64,000 nt of DNA from Armatimonadota bacterium (lineage in GTDB: Bacteria; Armatimonadota; Fervidibacteria; Fervidibacterales; Thermosaccharophagaceae). Of the stretch, positions 63,701 through 64,000 are shown piece after piece. Under the pieces are notes generated by a model, which was not told the origin of the DNA, did no database searches, and saw only the letters and a list, made by a program, of their open reading frames with translations. The stretch covers positions 1-64,000 of the forward strand of contig JANXAS010000013.1 in the NCBI GenBank assembly GCA_025062195.1. The letters run 5' to 3'. Each line of letters opens with the position of its first letter. The stretch's first letter is position 1. Made by a program: the position numbers and the translations under genes.

Positions 63701-64000
63701 CTACCCCATAATGACTACTATTTCGTCGCCAATTCCGCCGGCTTTTTCTATGGCGAATTTTGCATCCTTTGGTATTGGTTGATGTGGTCCACCTTTGACA
63801 TAAATAGGTGGCTCAATATCCAAACGAACACCTTGCTCAATCAATTTTGCCCGTAAAGCTTGGACATCAACTTGCCTTGGCGTGACATTTTTCCGAATTG
63901 AAATTGCAGCAGCAGTCCCTGCAGCTTGCCCCATCGTCATACATGTGAAAATCAACCTTGCACCAGATTGAGCCTCAAATGTTGAAGAGAGACACCTTCC
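63701..64000 (-). CDS. FAD-dependent oxidoreductase, C-terminal part (truncated by window end)
   Basis: The final ~100 codons of a gene that continues past the right edge. GARLIFTCMTMGQAAGTAAAIS matches the C-terminal FAD-binding motif of secreted FAD-dependent oxidoreductases, where it usually reads GTCMAMGQAAGTAAAL. The tail PRQVDVQALRAKLIEQG is also typical. The enzyme probably acts on sugars or other alcohols together with the MFS transporter, whose gene starts nine bases downstream. Confidence 0.78.
   Translation of the reverse strand, partial: GRCLSSTFEAQSGARLIFTCMTMGQAAGTAAAISIRKNVTPRQVDVQALRAKLIEQGVRLDIEPPIYVKGGPHQPIPKDAKFAIEKAGGIGDEIVVIMG

Overview
The window is a gene-dense bacterial chromosome segment carrying core information-processing genes (smc, dnaG with a sigma-70 factor, groES-groEL under a CIRCE operator, four tRNAs with tadA) beside accessory metabolism. 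The mix of secreted multi-domain glycoside hydrolases, Tat-exported Gfo/Idh/MocA and aldo/keto oxidoreductases, a URO-D-like protein, an H-X9-DG pseudopilin remnant and a bacterial glycerol-1-phosphate dehydrogenase resembles Armatimonadota/Fervidibacter-type or planctomycete-like genomes. That placement is inferred from family content only; no rRNA is present. Shine-Dalgarno sequences of the GAGGTG/GGTGAG type are frequent and were used to choose many starts.

Layout. 1-3.2 kb (+): type IV pilus ATPase PilB, an isoaspartyl methyltransferase with a membrane anchor, and XerD. 3.4-9 kb (-): two large secreted glycoside hydrolases with a broken small ORF between them. 9.4-14 kb (+): a free-standing LAGLIDADG protein, a Tat aldo/keto reductase with ferredoxin tail, DUF429, an HD-GYP protein and a stand-alone receiver. 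14.1-17.7 kb (+): a compact run of moaC-moaB fusion, uridine phosphorylase, DUF362, SRPBCC protein and MazG, followed by separately promoted groES-groEL. 20.1-29.1 kb (-): probable operon smc, AhbC/NirJ-type radical SAM, Pro/Gly/Ala/Met-rich secreted protein, dnaG, sigma factor. 29.6-34.4 kb (-): glycerol-1-phosphate dehydrogenase, a small helical protein, and a clostripain-like protein whose catalytic Cys is Ser; lgt diverges from them. 35.4-37.5 kb (-): URO-D-like protein, tadA, and tRNA-Arg(CCT), Arg(CCG), Arg(ACG) and Ser(GCT). 37.6-43.9 kb (-): tldD-glcF-acyl-CoA ligase-rmlD-secreted protein. 44.2-49.1 kb (+): M16 peptidase, acpS, fabG and a secreted esterase. 49.1-57.7 kb: polysaccharide deacetylase, ferredoxin, thiD, hldE-type kinase, thiC, nuoI-nuoB, a decayed pseudopilin, DUF711. 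57.7-64 kb: ACT-domain regulator, an unrecognised protein translationally coupled to a Gfo/Idh/MocA oxidoreductase, an MFS transporter and a truncated FAD oxidoreductase, with hairpin-rich repeats in the gaps.

Functional links. tadA lies directly downstream of tRNA-Arg(ACG), its known substrate type. thiC and thiD act in sequence on the thiamine pyrimidine. acpS and fabG belong to fatty-acid synthesis. The right-hand catabolic genes (oxidoreductases, transporter) look like a carbohydrate-use region.

Most notable signals: the paired repeat elements around 57.8-62.3 kb whose hairpins keep pairing while their sequence changes; the Cys-to-Ser clostripain; bacterial G1P dehydrogenase; tRNA-Arg/tadA linkage; a divergent sigma factor after dnaG; and a free-standing LAGLIDADG protein. 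No CRISPR array, insertion sequence, prophage or rRNA was seen.
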